Shown piece after piece: positions 20,025-27,917 of a DNA stretch of 64,000 bases. A model generated the notes under the pieces. The model was not told the DNA's origin. It was given only the letters and a program-made list of their open reading frames with translations, and made no database searches. The position numbers and the translations under genes were made by a program. Source of the stretch: Ornithinicoccus hortensis (GTDB lineage Bacteria > Actinomycetota > Actinomycetes > Actinomycetales > Dermatophilaceae); assembly GCF_006716185.1 (NCBI RefSeq), contig NZ_VFOP01000001.1:3286001-3350000 (forward strand), read 5' to 3'. Within the stretch, counting starts at the first letter, position 1; the number at the start of each line of letters is the position of its first letter.

Positions 20025-20549
20025 CTACGCCGTCCGCACCATCCGCTGCTCGGTCATGCCGTCGGACCGCTCGCTCGAGGCACCGTCCGCGACGAACCCG
20101 CGCCTGCGGTAGAAGGCGAGCGCCCGGTCGTTCCCCTCCGCCACCCAGAGGTAGGCCGCACGGTCCCCGAGCCCCTCGTCGACCAGCCGCTGCCCGACCC
20201 CGGTCCCCTGGTGCTCGGGCAGCACGTTGAGCGCCCACAGCTGCCAGTCGACCGGCGGCACCTCGTCACGGGGCTCGCCGGTACTGATGAACCCGACCGG
20301 CACCCCCTCGCACCGCGCCACCAGGATCTGCTCGCCACGCGGCAGGGCCCCGGTGGTGGCGAGCCGGGCAGCTCGCTCGGCCCAGTTCTGCCCGAAGCGC
20401 ACCGGGTCCAACCGGGCCAGCGCTTCCGGGTCCATCAGGCCGTCGTAGGTCTCGCGCCAGATCCGGCAGTGGATCCGGCCCAGGGCCGCCGCGTCCTCGA
20501 CGTGCAGGCCGACGATCTCGTATGCCGGGGAGCCGGTCCCCGGGTCCAC
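20025..20549 (-). CDS. GNAT-family N-acetyltransferase
   Basis: A 174-residue acetyl-CoA-dependent acetyltransferase. The acetyl-CoA motif A is clear: LWALNVLPEHQGTGVGQRLVDEG, followed by AYLWVAEGNDRALAFYRRRGF, the usual strand-helix end of the fold. The substrate is unknown. The GTG start (VDPGTGSPAYEI) lies 5 nt after the stop of the upstream thiamine-binding-like gene, so the two are cotranscribed; the frame is open further upstream but that would overlap the neighbour. The start is the least certain part. Confidence 0.85.
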   Translation of the reverse strand: MDPGTGSPAYEIVGLHVEDAAALGRIHCRIWRETYDGLMDPEALARLDPVRFGQNWAERAARLATTGALPRGEQILVARCEGVPVGFISTGEPRDEVPPVDWQLWALNVLPEHQGTGVGQRLVDEGLGDRAAYLWVAEGNDRALAFYRRRGFVADGASSERSDGMTEQRMVRTA

Positions 20550-20554
20550 CGCAC

Positions 20555-20869
20555 TCAGTCGGTGGTCCCGTCGCGCAGGTGCGCCTCGACCCGGTCCACC
20601 TTGGCCTGCAACTGCCCGGTGTAGCCGGGACGCAGGTCGGCCTTGAGGACCAGGCCCACACGGGGCGAGTGCGCGGCGACGGCGTCGCAGGCGGCCTTGA
20701 CCACGGCCATGCACTCGTCCCACTCCCCCTCGATGGTGGTGAACATCGAGGTGGTCTCGTTCGGCAGACCGGACTCGCGCACGATCCGGACCGCGTCGGC
20801 GACGGCCTCGCTCACCGAGCCGTCCTCGTCGGCGGCACCGGAGGGGGCGATGGAGAAGGCGAACAGCAC
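20555..20869 (-). CDS. MTH1187/YkoF-like thiamine-binding family protein
   Basis: A 104-residue cytoplasmic protein beginning with GTG. The pattern AFSIAPSG..SVSEAVADAVRIVRESGLPNETTSMFTTIEGEWDECMAVVKAACDAV matches the small MTH1187/DUF77 ferredoxin-like family, some members of which bind thiamine or its precursors. It starts 3 nt after the thiolase stop and is followed 5 nt later by the GNAT gene, giving a three-gene unit. Its role beside a thiolase is not known. Confidence 0.82.
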   Translation of the reverse strand: MLFAFSIAPSGAADEDGSVSEAVADAVRIVRESGLPNETTSMFTTIEGEWDECMAVVKAACDAVAAHSPRVGLVLKADLRPGYTGQLQAKVDRVEAHLRDGTTD

Positions 20870-20872
20870 GGC

Positions 20873-22126
20873 TCAGCCCTCGTCAGCCCGCGCGGGGACC
20901 CGCACGATCAGCGCGTCGCCCTGGCCACCGCCGCCGCACAGCGCCGCAGCACCGACACCGCCACCACGGCGCTTCAGCTCCAGGGCGAGGTGCAGGGCGA
21001 GCCGGGCACCCGACATGCCGATCGGGTGGCCAAGCGCGATGGCGCCGCCGTTGACGTTGACCCGCTCCGGGTCGATCCCCAGTTCCCGGGTGGAGGCGAC
21101 ACCGACGGCGGCGAACGCCTCGTTGATCTCGACCAGGTCCAGGTCAGTGGGCTCGATGCCCTCCTTCTTGCAGGCCAGCGCGATGGCGCGGGCCGGCTGG
21201 CTCTGCAGGGTCGAGTCGGGGCCGGCCACGACGCCCTGGGCACCGATCTCGGCGATCCAGTCCAGGCCGAGCTCCTGGGCCTTCGTCTTGCTCATCACCA
21301 CGACCGCGGCCGCGCCGTCGGAGATCTGGGAGGAGGAGCCGGCCGTGACGGTGCCGTCGGGGCGGAACGCCGGGCGCAGCGCGGCGAGCGTCTCGACGGT
21401 CGTCTCCGGACGGATGCCCTCGTCGGACTTGAACTCGATCGGGTCGCCCTTGCGCTGCGGGATCGAGACGGTGATGACCTCGTCGTCGAAGGTGCCCTCC
21501 TTCCACGCCTTGGCGGCCAACTGGTGGCTGCGCGCGGAGAACGCGTCCTGGTCCTCGCGCGAGACCTCCCGGTCGCCCTCGTTGGCGGCCTCGGTGAGGT
21601 TGCCCATCCCCTGCTCGGTGAAGACGTCCCACAACCCGTCGGAGGCCATGTGGTCCTGGAGCGTCACGTCGCCGTACTTGAACCCGGCGCGGCTCTTGGG
21701 CAGCAGGTGCGGGGCGTTGGTCATCGACTCCTGGCCGCCGGCGACCACGATGTCGAACTCGCCGGCGCGGATCAGCTGGTCGGCCAGGGCGATCGCGTTG
21801 AGCCCGGACAGGCACACCTTGTTGATGGTCAGCGCGGGCACGTCCATCGGGATCCCGCCCTTGACGGCGGCCTGCCGCGCCGGGATCTGGCCGACGCCGG
21901 CGGTGAGGACCTGGCCCATGATCACGTACTCGACCTGGTCGCCGGCGACGCCGGCCTTCTCCAGGGCGCCCTTGATCGCCAGGCCGCCGAGGTCGGACCC
22001 GCTGAAGTCCTTGAGCGCGCCCGACATCCGACCCATCGGGGTGCGGGCGCCGGCGACGATCACCGAGGTGGGACGCCCGGCAGCAGCCTGTCCGGCGGTG
22101 TCCGGGGCGGTAACGGTCTCGGTCAT
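20873..22126 (-). CDS. Acetyl-CoA C-acetyltransferase (thiolase)
   Basis: A 417-residue thiolase. The nucleophilic cysteine sits in [11 protein letters not shown] (~C102), the [16 protein letters not shown] block carries the catalytic His, and CGGGGQGDA holds the second Cys; NEAFAAV is also present. It condenses or cleaves acetoacetyl-CoA-type substrates. Position beside methylmalonyl-CoA epimerase and a YbbN-like gene equals fadA4 (Rv1323) of M. tuberculosis. First gene of a unit with the thiamine-binding-like and GNAT genes; divergent from the epimerase with a 135-bp spacer. Confidence 0.93.
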   Translation of the reverse strand: MTETVTAPDTAGQAAAGRPTSVIVAGARTPMGRMSGALKDFSGSDLGGLAIKGALEKAGVAGDQVEYVIMGQVLTAGVGQIPARQAAVKGGIPMDVPALTINKVCLSGLNAIALADQLIRAGEFDIVVAGGQESMTNAPHLLPKSRAGFKYGDVTLQDHMASDGLWDVFTEQGMGNLTEAANEGDREVSREDQDAFSARSHQLAAKAWKEGTFDDEVITVSIPQRKGDPIEFKSDEGIRPETTVETLAALRPAFRPDGTVTAGSSSQISDGAAAVVVMSKTKAQELGLDWIAEIGAQGVVAGPDSTLQSQPARAIALACKKEGIEPTDLDLVEINEAFAAVGVASTRELGIDPERVNVNGGAIALGHPIGMSGARLALHLALELKRRGGGVGAAALCGGGGQGDALIVRVPARADEG

Positions 22127-22249
22127 GGTGTCCTCCAGCGACGACGACGGCGTGATGGCGGGCCTGCGCGGCCCGGCCCTGCCACTCTAGACGGCGCCGC
22201 TGACGCTCCCCGCCCCGCCCGCCTTCCGGCCCCTGACGGCGCCAGTAGG

Positions 22250-22255
22250 TACCCT
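22250..22255 (+). promoter_or_regulatory. -10-like box of methylmalonyl-CoA epimerase gene
   Basis: TACCCT (TANNNT pattern) ends 6 nt before the ATG; no Shine-Dalgarno is present, so a leaderless mRNA is inferred. Confidence 0.4.
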
Positions 22256-22261
22256 CGGGGT

Positions 22262-22711
22262 ATGTCGTCCCTGCCCTCCTCCGTGACCCCGCTGCTGCTC
22301 TCGATCGACCACGTCGGGATCGCGGTGCCGGACCTGGACGCCGCCATCGCCTTCCACCGGGACGTGCTGGGGCTGACCGTGGTGCACGAGGAGGTCAACG
22401 AGGAGCAGGGGGTGCGCGAGGCGATGGTGGCCGTCGGCGGCGACCCGACCGGCGCCCAGATCCAGCTGATCGCCCCCACCGGCCCGGACTCGACCATCGC
22501 CAAGTTCATCGACCGCTCCGGCCCCGGCCTGCAGCAGCTCGCCTACCGGGTCGCGGACGTGGAGCAGGTGGGCGCGGCCCTGCGGGCGGCCGGGCTGCGC
22601 CTGCTGTATGACGAGCCGCGCCGGGGCACCGCCGGTAGCCGGATCAACTTCGTGCACCCCAAGGACACCGGGGGCGTCCTCATCGAGTTGGTGCAACCCG
22701 GTGGGGAGTGA
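22262..22711 (+). CDS. mce: Methylmalonyl-CoA epimerase
   Basis: A 149-residue glyoxalase-fold metalloenzyme that interconverts the (2R) and (2S) forms of methylmalonyl-CoA in the propionate pathway. Two beta-alpha-beta modules are visible with metal ligands in IDHVGIAVPDL (His), IQLIAPTG (Gln), LAYRV and FVHPKDTGGVLIELVQP (His region, Glu). Length fits the family. It overlaps by 11 nt the GTG chosen for the next gene. Same neighbourhood as Rv1322A next to fadA4. Confidence 0.93.
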   Translation: MSSLPSSVTPLLLSIDHVGIAVPDLDAAIAFHRDVLGLTVVHEEVNEEQGVREAMVAVGGDPTGAQIQLIAPTGPDSTIAKFIDRSGPGLQQLAYRVADVEQVGAALRAAGLRLLYDEPRRGTAGSRINFVHPKDTGGVLIELVQPGGE

Positions 22712-24083
22712 GCGCCGCCGCCCGCTCGCGCTGCTGAAGCTGCCCGCGCGGATCCGCACCGCCGTCACGGCCGACCCCGGGCCGGGCGCCGACGGCAACG
22801 CGGTCAACGGGTCCGGGTCCACCGGTCCGGACGGGCCCGGGAACACCCGTGGGCCCAACATCGTCCGCCGCTGGCGGACCTACCGCGAGCGCCAGCTGGA
22901 CCTGCTGGCCGAGAGCAACCGGCTGCGTCGGGAGCAGGTCGAGGCCGCCCACCAACCCGCCCCGTCCGCCCCGACGTCACCGCCCACCCGCCAGACCGAC
23001 CAGCAGCCACCGGCCGCGACGGAGGACCGGACCGGTTCGGTCGGGATCAACATCCGGTCGCCGTTCTACTTCGGCTTCGTCGCCGCGCTGGGCGTCTTCA
23101 CCGCCTACCTGCTGGCGACCAACCTGGCCCGGCTCAGCTCGGTGATCACCTTCATCCTGGTCGCCTTCTTCCTGACCGTGGCCCTCAACCCGCTGGTGGA
23201 GGCGCTGACCCGGCGTGGTCTGCCCCGCCCCGGCGGGGTCTTCGTGGTCTTCCTCGGTCTCCTGGGCGGGGTGGCCCTGCTCGGCCTGCTGGTGGTGCCG
23301 CCGATCGTCAGCGAGACCGGGATCTTCTTCGAGCGGGCCCCGCGCTACATCGAGGACCTCGAGCACACCCCCTGGTTCAACGACCTGGACGACCGGTTCG
23401 ACCTGACCTCCCGGTTCGGCGACGAACTTGAACGCCGGCTCTCCGACAGCGCCTTCGTCAGCACCGTCTTCGGCGGCGTGCTCGGCGCGGCCGGCTGGGT
23501 GGCGATCAGCCTGGTCGGCATCTTCACCACGCTGATCCTGACCCTGTACTTCCTGGCCGCGCTGCCCGCCGTCAAGGACGCGGCCTACCGGATGGTCCCC
23601 GCCAGCCGCCGCCCCCGGGTGATCTACCTGGCGGAGGAGATCATGCGCCGGGTGGGTGGCTATGCGTTGGGTCAGATCCTGGTCGCCACCGTCAACGGCC
23701 TCTGCTCCTGGATCATGATGGAGTTCCTCGACATCCCGTATGCCGTGGTGCTGGCCGCCCTGGTGGGCATCCTCGGTCTGATCCCGCTGATCGGGGCCAC
23801 CCTCGGTGCCGCGATCGTGGCCGCGGTGGCGCTCTTCCAGGACCCCACGCTGGCGCTGATCGTGATCGCCTACTACGTGATCTACCAGCAGATCGAGAAC
23901 TACGTGATCGTGCCGCGGATCATGCACCGCACCGTGTCGGTGCCCGGCGCCGTCACCGTGGTCGCGGTGCTCGCCGGCGGCACCCTGCTCGGTGTCCTCG
24001 GCGCGCTCATCGCCATCCCGGTCGCGGCCGGCCTGCTGCTCCTCTACGAAGAGCTGCTGGTCCCCCGCCAGGCCAAGCTCTGA
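22701..24083 (+). CDS. AI-2E family (PerM/YdiK-like) membrane protein
   Basis: A ~460-residue inner-membrane protein. Residues 1-~115 are a hydrophilic, Pro/Arg/Gln-rich cytoplasmic head; thereafter seven or eight hydrophobic segments are visible, including FYFGFVAALGVFTAYLLA, VITFILVAFFLTVALNP and the conserved GILGLIPLIGATLGAAIVA and YYVIYQQIENYVIVPRIM blocks of PF01594. Substrates of this family are mostly unproven (autoinducer-2 export or ion/proton antiport proposed). Several starts are possible; GTG overlapping the mce stop is used because upstream in-frame ATGs lie inside mce. Followed by a hairpin. Confidence 0.85.
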   Translation: MGSERRRPLALLKLPARIRTAVTADPGPGADGNAVNGSGSTGPDGPGNTRGPNIVRRWRTYRERQLDLLAESNRLRREQVEAAHQPAPSAPTSPPTRQTDQQPPAATEDRTGSVGINIRSPFYFGFVAALGVFTAYLLATNLARLSSVITFILVAFFLTVALNPLVEALTRRGLPRPGGVFVVFLGLLGGVALLGLLVVPPIVSETGIFFERAPRYIEDLEHTPWFNDLDDRFDLTSRFGDELERRLSDSAFVSTVFGGVLGAAGWVAISLVGIFTTLILTLYFLAALPAVKDAAYRMVPASRRPRVIYLAEEIMRRVGGYALGQILVATVNGLCSWIMMEFLDIPYAVVLAALVGILGLIPLIGATLGAAIVAAVALFQDPTLALIVIAYYVIYQQIENYVIVPRIMHRTVSVPGAVTVVAVLAGGTLLGVLGALIAIPVAAGLLLLYEELLVPRQAKL

Positions 24084-24150
24084 CCCGTTCCCGGGTGGGG
24101 CTGACGTCCACCCCACCCAGCCTGCGTCAGGACGTGTGACGACCTCCGAG

Positions 24151-24189
24151 GACGGGTGACTGCCCCACCCCATGGGGCACTCACCCGTC
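24151..24189. terminator. Hairpin terminator after AI-2E-type gene
   Basis: Two 17-nt arms, GACGGGTGACTGCCCCA and its near-perfect inverse with one mismatch, enclose a 5-nt loop. No U-tract follows. It lies 68 bp past the stop of the membrane-protein gene. Confidence 0.65.
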
Positions 24190-24379
24190 CCCCAGGGGTG
24201 AGTCTTCTCCCGCTGCGCCTGCACGGTCCCACCCCAAGATTCCGGCACGGCGATCTGGGATTCACTGACGGAATCCGGACCAAGACTTGGCAAAAGTGTG
24301 CTGGCACAGGCATTGACACGTCGCCGCGAGGGACGCCAGACTCTCGAGTGCGCTCAGATGACCAAATCAGTTGCACATA

Positions 24380-24389
24380 TGAGCGCTCA
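24380..24389. promoter_or_regulatory. LacI-family-type operator palindrome
   Basis: TGAGCGCTCA is a perfect 10-bp palindrome with the GAGCGCTC core common to LacI-family sugar-regulator operators in actinobacteria. It sits ~20 bp before the ATG, next to the Shine-Dalgarno. A second imperfect copy, GAGTGCGCTCA, lies at 24347-24357. No LacI gene is in the window, so the regulator would act from elsewhere. Confidence 0.5.
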
Positions 24390-24410
24390 CGAGGCGAGGA
24401 GGGCTCGGAG

Positions 24411-25769
24411 ATGCAACGGCAGCACAGCAACCGGAGGGGCGCGGTGGTGGCCGCCGCGGTGCTCGTCGGGGTCGGCGCGTGCGGGTCCGGCGACGGGGGT
24501 GGGGACGCGGGTGGGCCCGCCGGCGACGGCACCCTGACGATCGCGACGGTCTCCAACGCCGATGCCGAGCGGATGCAGGAGCTCTCCGAGCACTTCGCCG
24601 CCGGGCACCCCGACGTGGACCTGGAGTGGGTCACCTTCGAGGAGAACGAGCTGCGCCAGCGGGTGACCACCGACATCGCCACGGACGCCGGGCAGTTCGA
24701 CGTCGTCATGCTCGGCACCTACGAGGTGCCGATCTGGGCCGAGCGCGAGTGGCTGGTGCCGCTGGACTCCTTGCCAGATGAGTACGCCGTCGACGACCTG
24801 CTCCCCTCGATCCGGGAGGCCCTCTCCTACGAGGGCACTCCGCACGCCCTCCCCTTCTACGGCGAGTCCGCTTTCACGATGTATCGCACCGACCTGTTCG
24901 ACCAGGCGGGCCTGGAGATGCCCGAGGCACCCACCTGGGAGTTCCTCAAGGAGGCGGCCGCGACGCTCGGCGAGCAGGGGGACGCCGCGGGAATCTGCCT
25001 GCGCGGCAAGCCCGGCTGGGGCGAGAACGTCGCCTTCCTCACCGCCATGGCCAACTCCCACGGCGGCAGCTGGTTCGACATGGACTGGACACCACAGTTC
25101 GACACCGAGCCGTGGCAGACCACGATCGCCGACTACGTGGCGCTGGGCGAGTACGCCCCGCCCGGTGCCGAGGAGAACGGGTACGCGGAGAACCTCGAGT
25201 TGTTCGCCGCCGGCGAGTGCGCCATCTGGGTGGACTCCACCGCAGCCGCCTCCTACATCAGCGATCCGGACCAGTCCGAAGTCGCCGACAGCGTGGGTTT
25301 CGCGCTGGCACCGGATGCCGGCCAGGGCAAGCGGTCCAACTGGCTGTGGGCCTGGGCGCTGGCCGTCCCGGAGAGCTCGGCGCAGCATGAGGACGCCCTG
25401 GCGTTCGTCGCCTGGGCCACATCGTCGGAGTACACCGAACTGGTCGCCCAGGAGTATGGCTGGCTCCAGGCACCTCCCGGCACCCGGACCTCCCTCTACG
25501 AGAACCCCGACTACCAGCAGGCCGCTCCGTTCGCGGGGCTGGCGCTGGAGTCGATCGAGACGGCCGACCCGGCCAACCCAACGGACAACGAGGTGCCCTA
25601 CACCGGCATCCAGTACGTCGGGATCCCGGAGTTCCAGAGCATCGGGACGGCCGTCGGTGGTCGCTTCTCGCTCGCGCTGGCCGGGGACATCACCGTCGAC
25701 GAGGCCCTGACCGAGTCCCAGTGGGTGACCGACCAGGTCATCGAACGCACCCGATTCATCGAGGAATGA
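24411..25769 (+). CDS. Extracellular solute-binding lipoprotein, sugar ABC type (family 1)
   Basis: A 452-residue secreted lipoprotein: signal peptide RRGAVVAAAVLVGVGAC with lipobox Cys ~22, Gly-rich tether, then a type 1 SBP fold (GTLTIATVSNADAERMQELSEHFAAGHPDVDLEWVTF, GQFDVVMLGTYEVPIWAEREWLVPL, GYAENLELFAAGECAIWVDSTA, GWLQAPPGTRTSLY) resembling sorbitol/mannitol-type binding proteins. The ATG has AGGAGG 7-8 nt upstream and a LacI-type operator in its leader. Notably no ABC permease or ATPase follows; the next gene, 32 bp downstream, is an NCS1-type symporter. Ligand unknown; a sugar or polyol is the family expectation. Confidence 0.88.
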   Translation: MQRQHSNRRGAVVAAAVLVGVGACGSGDGGGDAGGPAGDGTLTIATVSNADAERMQELSEHFAAGHPDVDLEWVTFEENELRQRVTTDIATDAGQFDVVMLGTYEVPIWAEREWLVPLDSLPDEYAVDDLLPSIREALSYEGTPHALPFYGESAFTMYRTDLFDQAGLEMPEAPTWEFLKEAAATLGEQGDAAGICLRGKPGWGENVAFLTAMANSHGGSWFDMDWTPQFDTEPWQTTIADYVALGEYAPPGAEENGYAENLELFAAGECAIWVDSTAAASYISDPDQSEVADSVGFALAPDAGQGKRSNWLWAWALAVPESSAQHEDALAFVAWATSSEYTELVAQEYGWLQAPPGTRTSLYENPDYQQAAPFAGLALESIETADPANPTDNEVPYTGIQYVGIPEFQSIGTAVGGRFSLALAGDITVDEALTESQWVTDQVIERTRFIEE

Positions 25770-25801
25770 CCCCGTATGCGACTGTCCGTCAGGAGTGAAT
25801 G

Positions 25802-27583
25802 ATGGCCAACCCCACGAGTGAGGACCTGCGGGCCACGCTGGCCGCGATGGACCCGGAGCAGCTCCCGGTCCCCAAGCACCGGCTCAAGACGAGCGGACAC
25901 TTCGCCGGTTTGTACGCCGCCGAGCACGTCGCCGCCACCGAGTTCGTCTTCGGGGCGACCTTCGTGGCCCTGGGCGCCGGGATCTGGGACATCCTGGTCG
26001 GGTTGCTGATCGGCAACACCTTGGCCATCCTCAGCTTCTGGCTGATCACCACGCCGATCGCGATGCAGGCCAGGCTGAGCCTCTACACCTATCTGCACAA
26101 GATCGCCGGAGACTCCTTCTCCCGCGTCTACAACGGTGCGAACGCCGTCATCTTCGCGGTCATCGCGGCAGCCATGATCACGGTGTCCGCGACCGCGGTG
26201 CGGCGCATCTTCAACATCCCGGCCCAGGTCGACCCCTACCCCAACCACATCGGGTTCGTGATCATCGCCGTGCTGTTCAGCCTCGTCGCGGTCCTGGTGG
26301 CGGTGTTCGGGTTCAACGCACTCGCCGAGTTCGCCGGCATCTGCGGCCCCTGGCTGATGGTGATGTTCACGGTCGGCGGGATGGTGCTGCTCCCGGCGCT
26401 GACCGAGTCGATCACGGGGTACACCACCCTCAACGGATTCTCCGACTTCGTCGACGTGGCCTCCGCCTCGGTCTTCACCGGGATCAACGCCGAGGGCCAG
26501 CCCGGGATCGGCATGCTCGAGGTGGCCGGCTTCGCGTGGGCGGCCAACACCTTCGCCCACTTCGGGCTGATCGACATGGCGCTGCTGCGCTACGCCAAGA
26601 ACCAGTCGGCCGGCCTGGCGACCAGCACCGGCATGATGTTCGGCCACTACGTCGCCTGGATCTCCGCCGGCCTGATGGGTGCGGCGACCGCGGTGATCCT
26701 GCAGACCAGCATCGTCTCTCTCGACCCCGGTGACGTCGCCTGGTACGCCCTCGGCATCGCCGGTTTCGTCACGGTGATCGTGGCCGGCTGGACGACGGCC
26801 AACTCCAACCTCTACCGGGCAGGCCTGGCCGCCCAGGCGGTCTTCCCCCAGTTCTCCCGGGTGAAGGTCACCCTCGTCACCGGCATCGGCGTGGCGGTCG
26901 CCAGCTGCTTCCCGTTCATCTACATCAACCTGTTGCCGTTGCTCACCTACGCCGGGGTGATCCTGGTGCCGGTCGGCGGGATCGTGCTGGCCGAACACCA
27001 CCTGTTCCCCCGACTCGGGCTGACCCGCTTCTGGTACCGGTACAAGGGTGACAAGCACAACGTGCCCGCGTTGCTCAGCTGGGCGATCTCCCTGCTCGCG
27101 GCCGTCGGCATGATCCTGCTCGACTTCATGCCCTACTTCTACATCTTCCTGCCCACCTGGCTGATCTCGATCATGGCCTACACCTGGCTGGCCAAGCGGT
27201 TCGGCGCCGGGGAGTCCTACCCCGAGGGTGAGGCCCGGGAGCAGGAGTTCCAGGCCCAGGTCGCGGAGTACCACGAGAGCCTCGCCGAGGAAGAGGGTGT
27301 CGAGTCGATCAAGGACACGACCCTCCTCGGCCGGGGCATCAAGGTGGTCTACATCGCCGCGCTGGTCGTCTGCCTCGTGCAGGCGTGGCGGACCCTGTTC
27401 GACAGCCCGGACCTGTACACCTACCTGGTCAACCGGGAGACCTTCTACACGGTGGCCCTCTGCAGCACGATCGTCTACTTCGTCTTCGCCTACTGGGGCC
27501 TGCAGCGCACCAAGCGGCTGACCGCCCGCCTCAAGGAGGAGCGGCCCGGGCCGCCGAAGGACACCACGGCGCCCCGCCTCTGA
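25802..27583 (+). CDS. NCS1-type (purine-cytosine permease-like) membrane transporter
   Basis: A 593-residue integral membrane protein with about 12 hydrophobic segments. The start HRLKTSGHFAGLYAAEHVAATEFVFGATFVALG, the HKIAGDSFSRVYNGANAV loop and AGFAWAANTFAHFGLIDMALLRYAKNQ region recall cation-coupled nucleobase symporters of the NCS1/APC fold. Residues ~475-520 are a charged cytoplasmic loop before two further hydrophobic segments, longer than in typical family members. Two ATGs are adjacent; the second is used because AGGAG is then 6 nt away. Cotranscribed with the solute-binding lipoprotein. Substrate not inferred. Confidence 0.75.
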   Translation: MANPTSEDLRATLAAMDPEQLPVPKHRLKTSGHFAGLYAAEHVAATEFVFGATFVALGAGIWDILVGLLIGNTLAILSFWLITTPIAMQARLSLYTYLHKIAGDSFSRVYNGANAVIFAVIAAAMITVSATAVRRIFNIPAQVDPYPNHIGFVIIAVLFSLVAVLVAVFGFNALAEFAGICGPWLMVMFTVGGMVLLPALTESITGYTTLNGFSDFVDVASASVFTGINAEGQPGIGMLEVAGFAWAANTFAHFGLIDMALLRYAKNQSAGLATSTGMMFGHYVAWISAGLMGAATAVILQTSIVSLDPGDVAWYALGIAGFVTVIVAGWTTANSNLYRAGLAAQAVFPQFSRVKVTLVTGIGVAVASCFPFIYINLLPLLTYAGVILVPVGGIVLAEHHLFPRLGLTRFWYRYKGDKHNVPALLSWAISLLAAVGMILLDFMPYFYIFLPTWLISIMAYTWLAKRFGAGESYPEGEAREQEFQAQVAEYHESLAEEEGVESIKDTTLLGRGIKVVYIAALVVCLVQAWRTLFDSPDLYTYLVNRETFYTVALCSTIVYFVFAYWGLQRTKRLTARLKEERPGPPKDTTAPRL

Positions 27584-27599
27584 GCGGGGGCAGGGCGCC

Positions 27600-27917
27600 T
27601 CAGGCCCAGGAACCGCCCGGCGGCCGGGTGCCCCGGGCGTTCCAGCAGGCGGTGTGCCAGTGCCGGCGGTTCTCCAGGCCCTGCATGCCCTCGCTGGGCC
27701 AGACCACGGTGTGCCCGAGCGCGGCGGAGAGCTCCTGCTGGCACCCCGGGCAGCGGAAGCTCCGCCCGGTGTCGTTGCCGCGCACCTGTCGCACCGTCCA
27801 CGCCTGGCCGGCGAACTCCACCTGCGTCGTGGCGGGCAGCTGCAGCGGCCGCGGGCCGGACGGCCGGCCGGACCGTCGCGCACCCCGCCTGCCGCGGGGT
27901 CGGTTGGAGCGGGGCAT
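27600..27917 (-). CDS. Small conserved Cys/His-rich actinobacterial protein
   Basis: A 105-residue protein with a basic Arg/Pro-rich head ([15 protein letters not shown]) and a compact region with RCPGCQQEL and RRHWHTACW. The CxxC plus HWHxxCW pattern suggests one structural zinc. Similar ~100-residue proteins occur widely in actinobacteria, sometimes labelled ATP/GTP-binding without evidence. Its ATG overlaps the stop of the upstream 3-hydroxyacyl-CoA dehydrogenase (TGATG), so it is translationally coupled to it. Function unknown. Confidence 0.8.
   Translation of the reverse strand: MPRSNRPRGRRGARRSGRPSGPRPLQLPATTQVEFAGQAWTVRQVRGNDTGRSFRCPGCQQELSAALGHTVVWPSEGMQGLENRRHWHTACWNARGTRPPGGSWA

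Larger units (their letters stand above)
24084..24410 (+). other. 327-bp spacer: terminator plus regulated promoter region
   Basis: No gene is seen. The first half carries GACGTGTGAC and GACGGGTGAC direct variants and a terminator hairpin. The second half is less GC-rich and holds TTGACA-like and TTGGCA-like hexamers without a clear -10 partner, a LacI-type palindrome, and AGGAGG 7-8 nt before the solute-binding protein ATG. It therefore separates two transcription units and carries the promoter of the downstream transporter genes. Confidence 0.7.

Noticed and set aside
24313-24345. TTGACA in the solute-binding protein leader as a -35 box
   Set aside because: No TANNNT-like hexamer at 16-19 bp downstream; left unassigned.
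25598-27883. 761-codon minus-strand open frame opposite the NCS1-type transporter
   Set aside because: Asp/Gly/His/Arg-rich shadow without motifs; the plus strand shows clear membrane helices.
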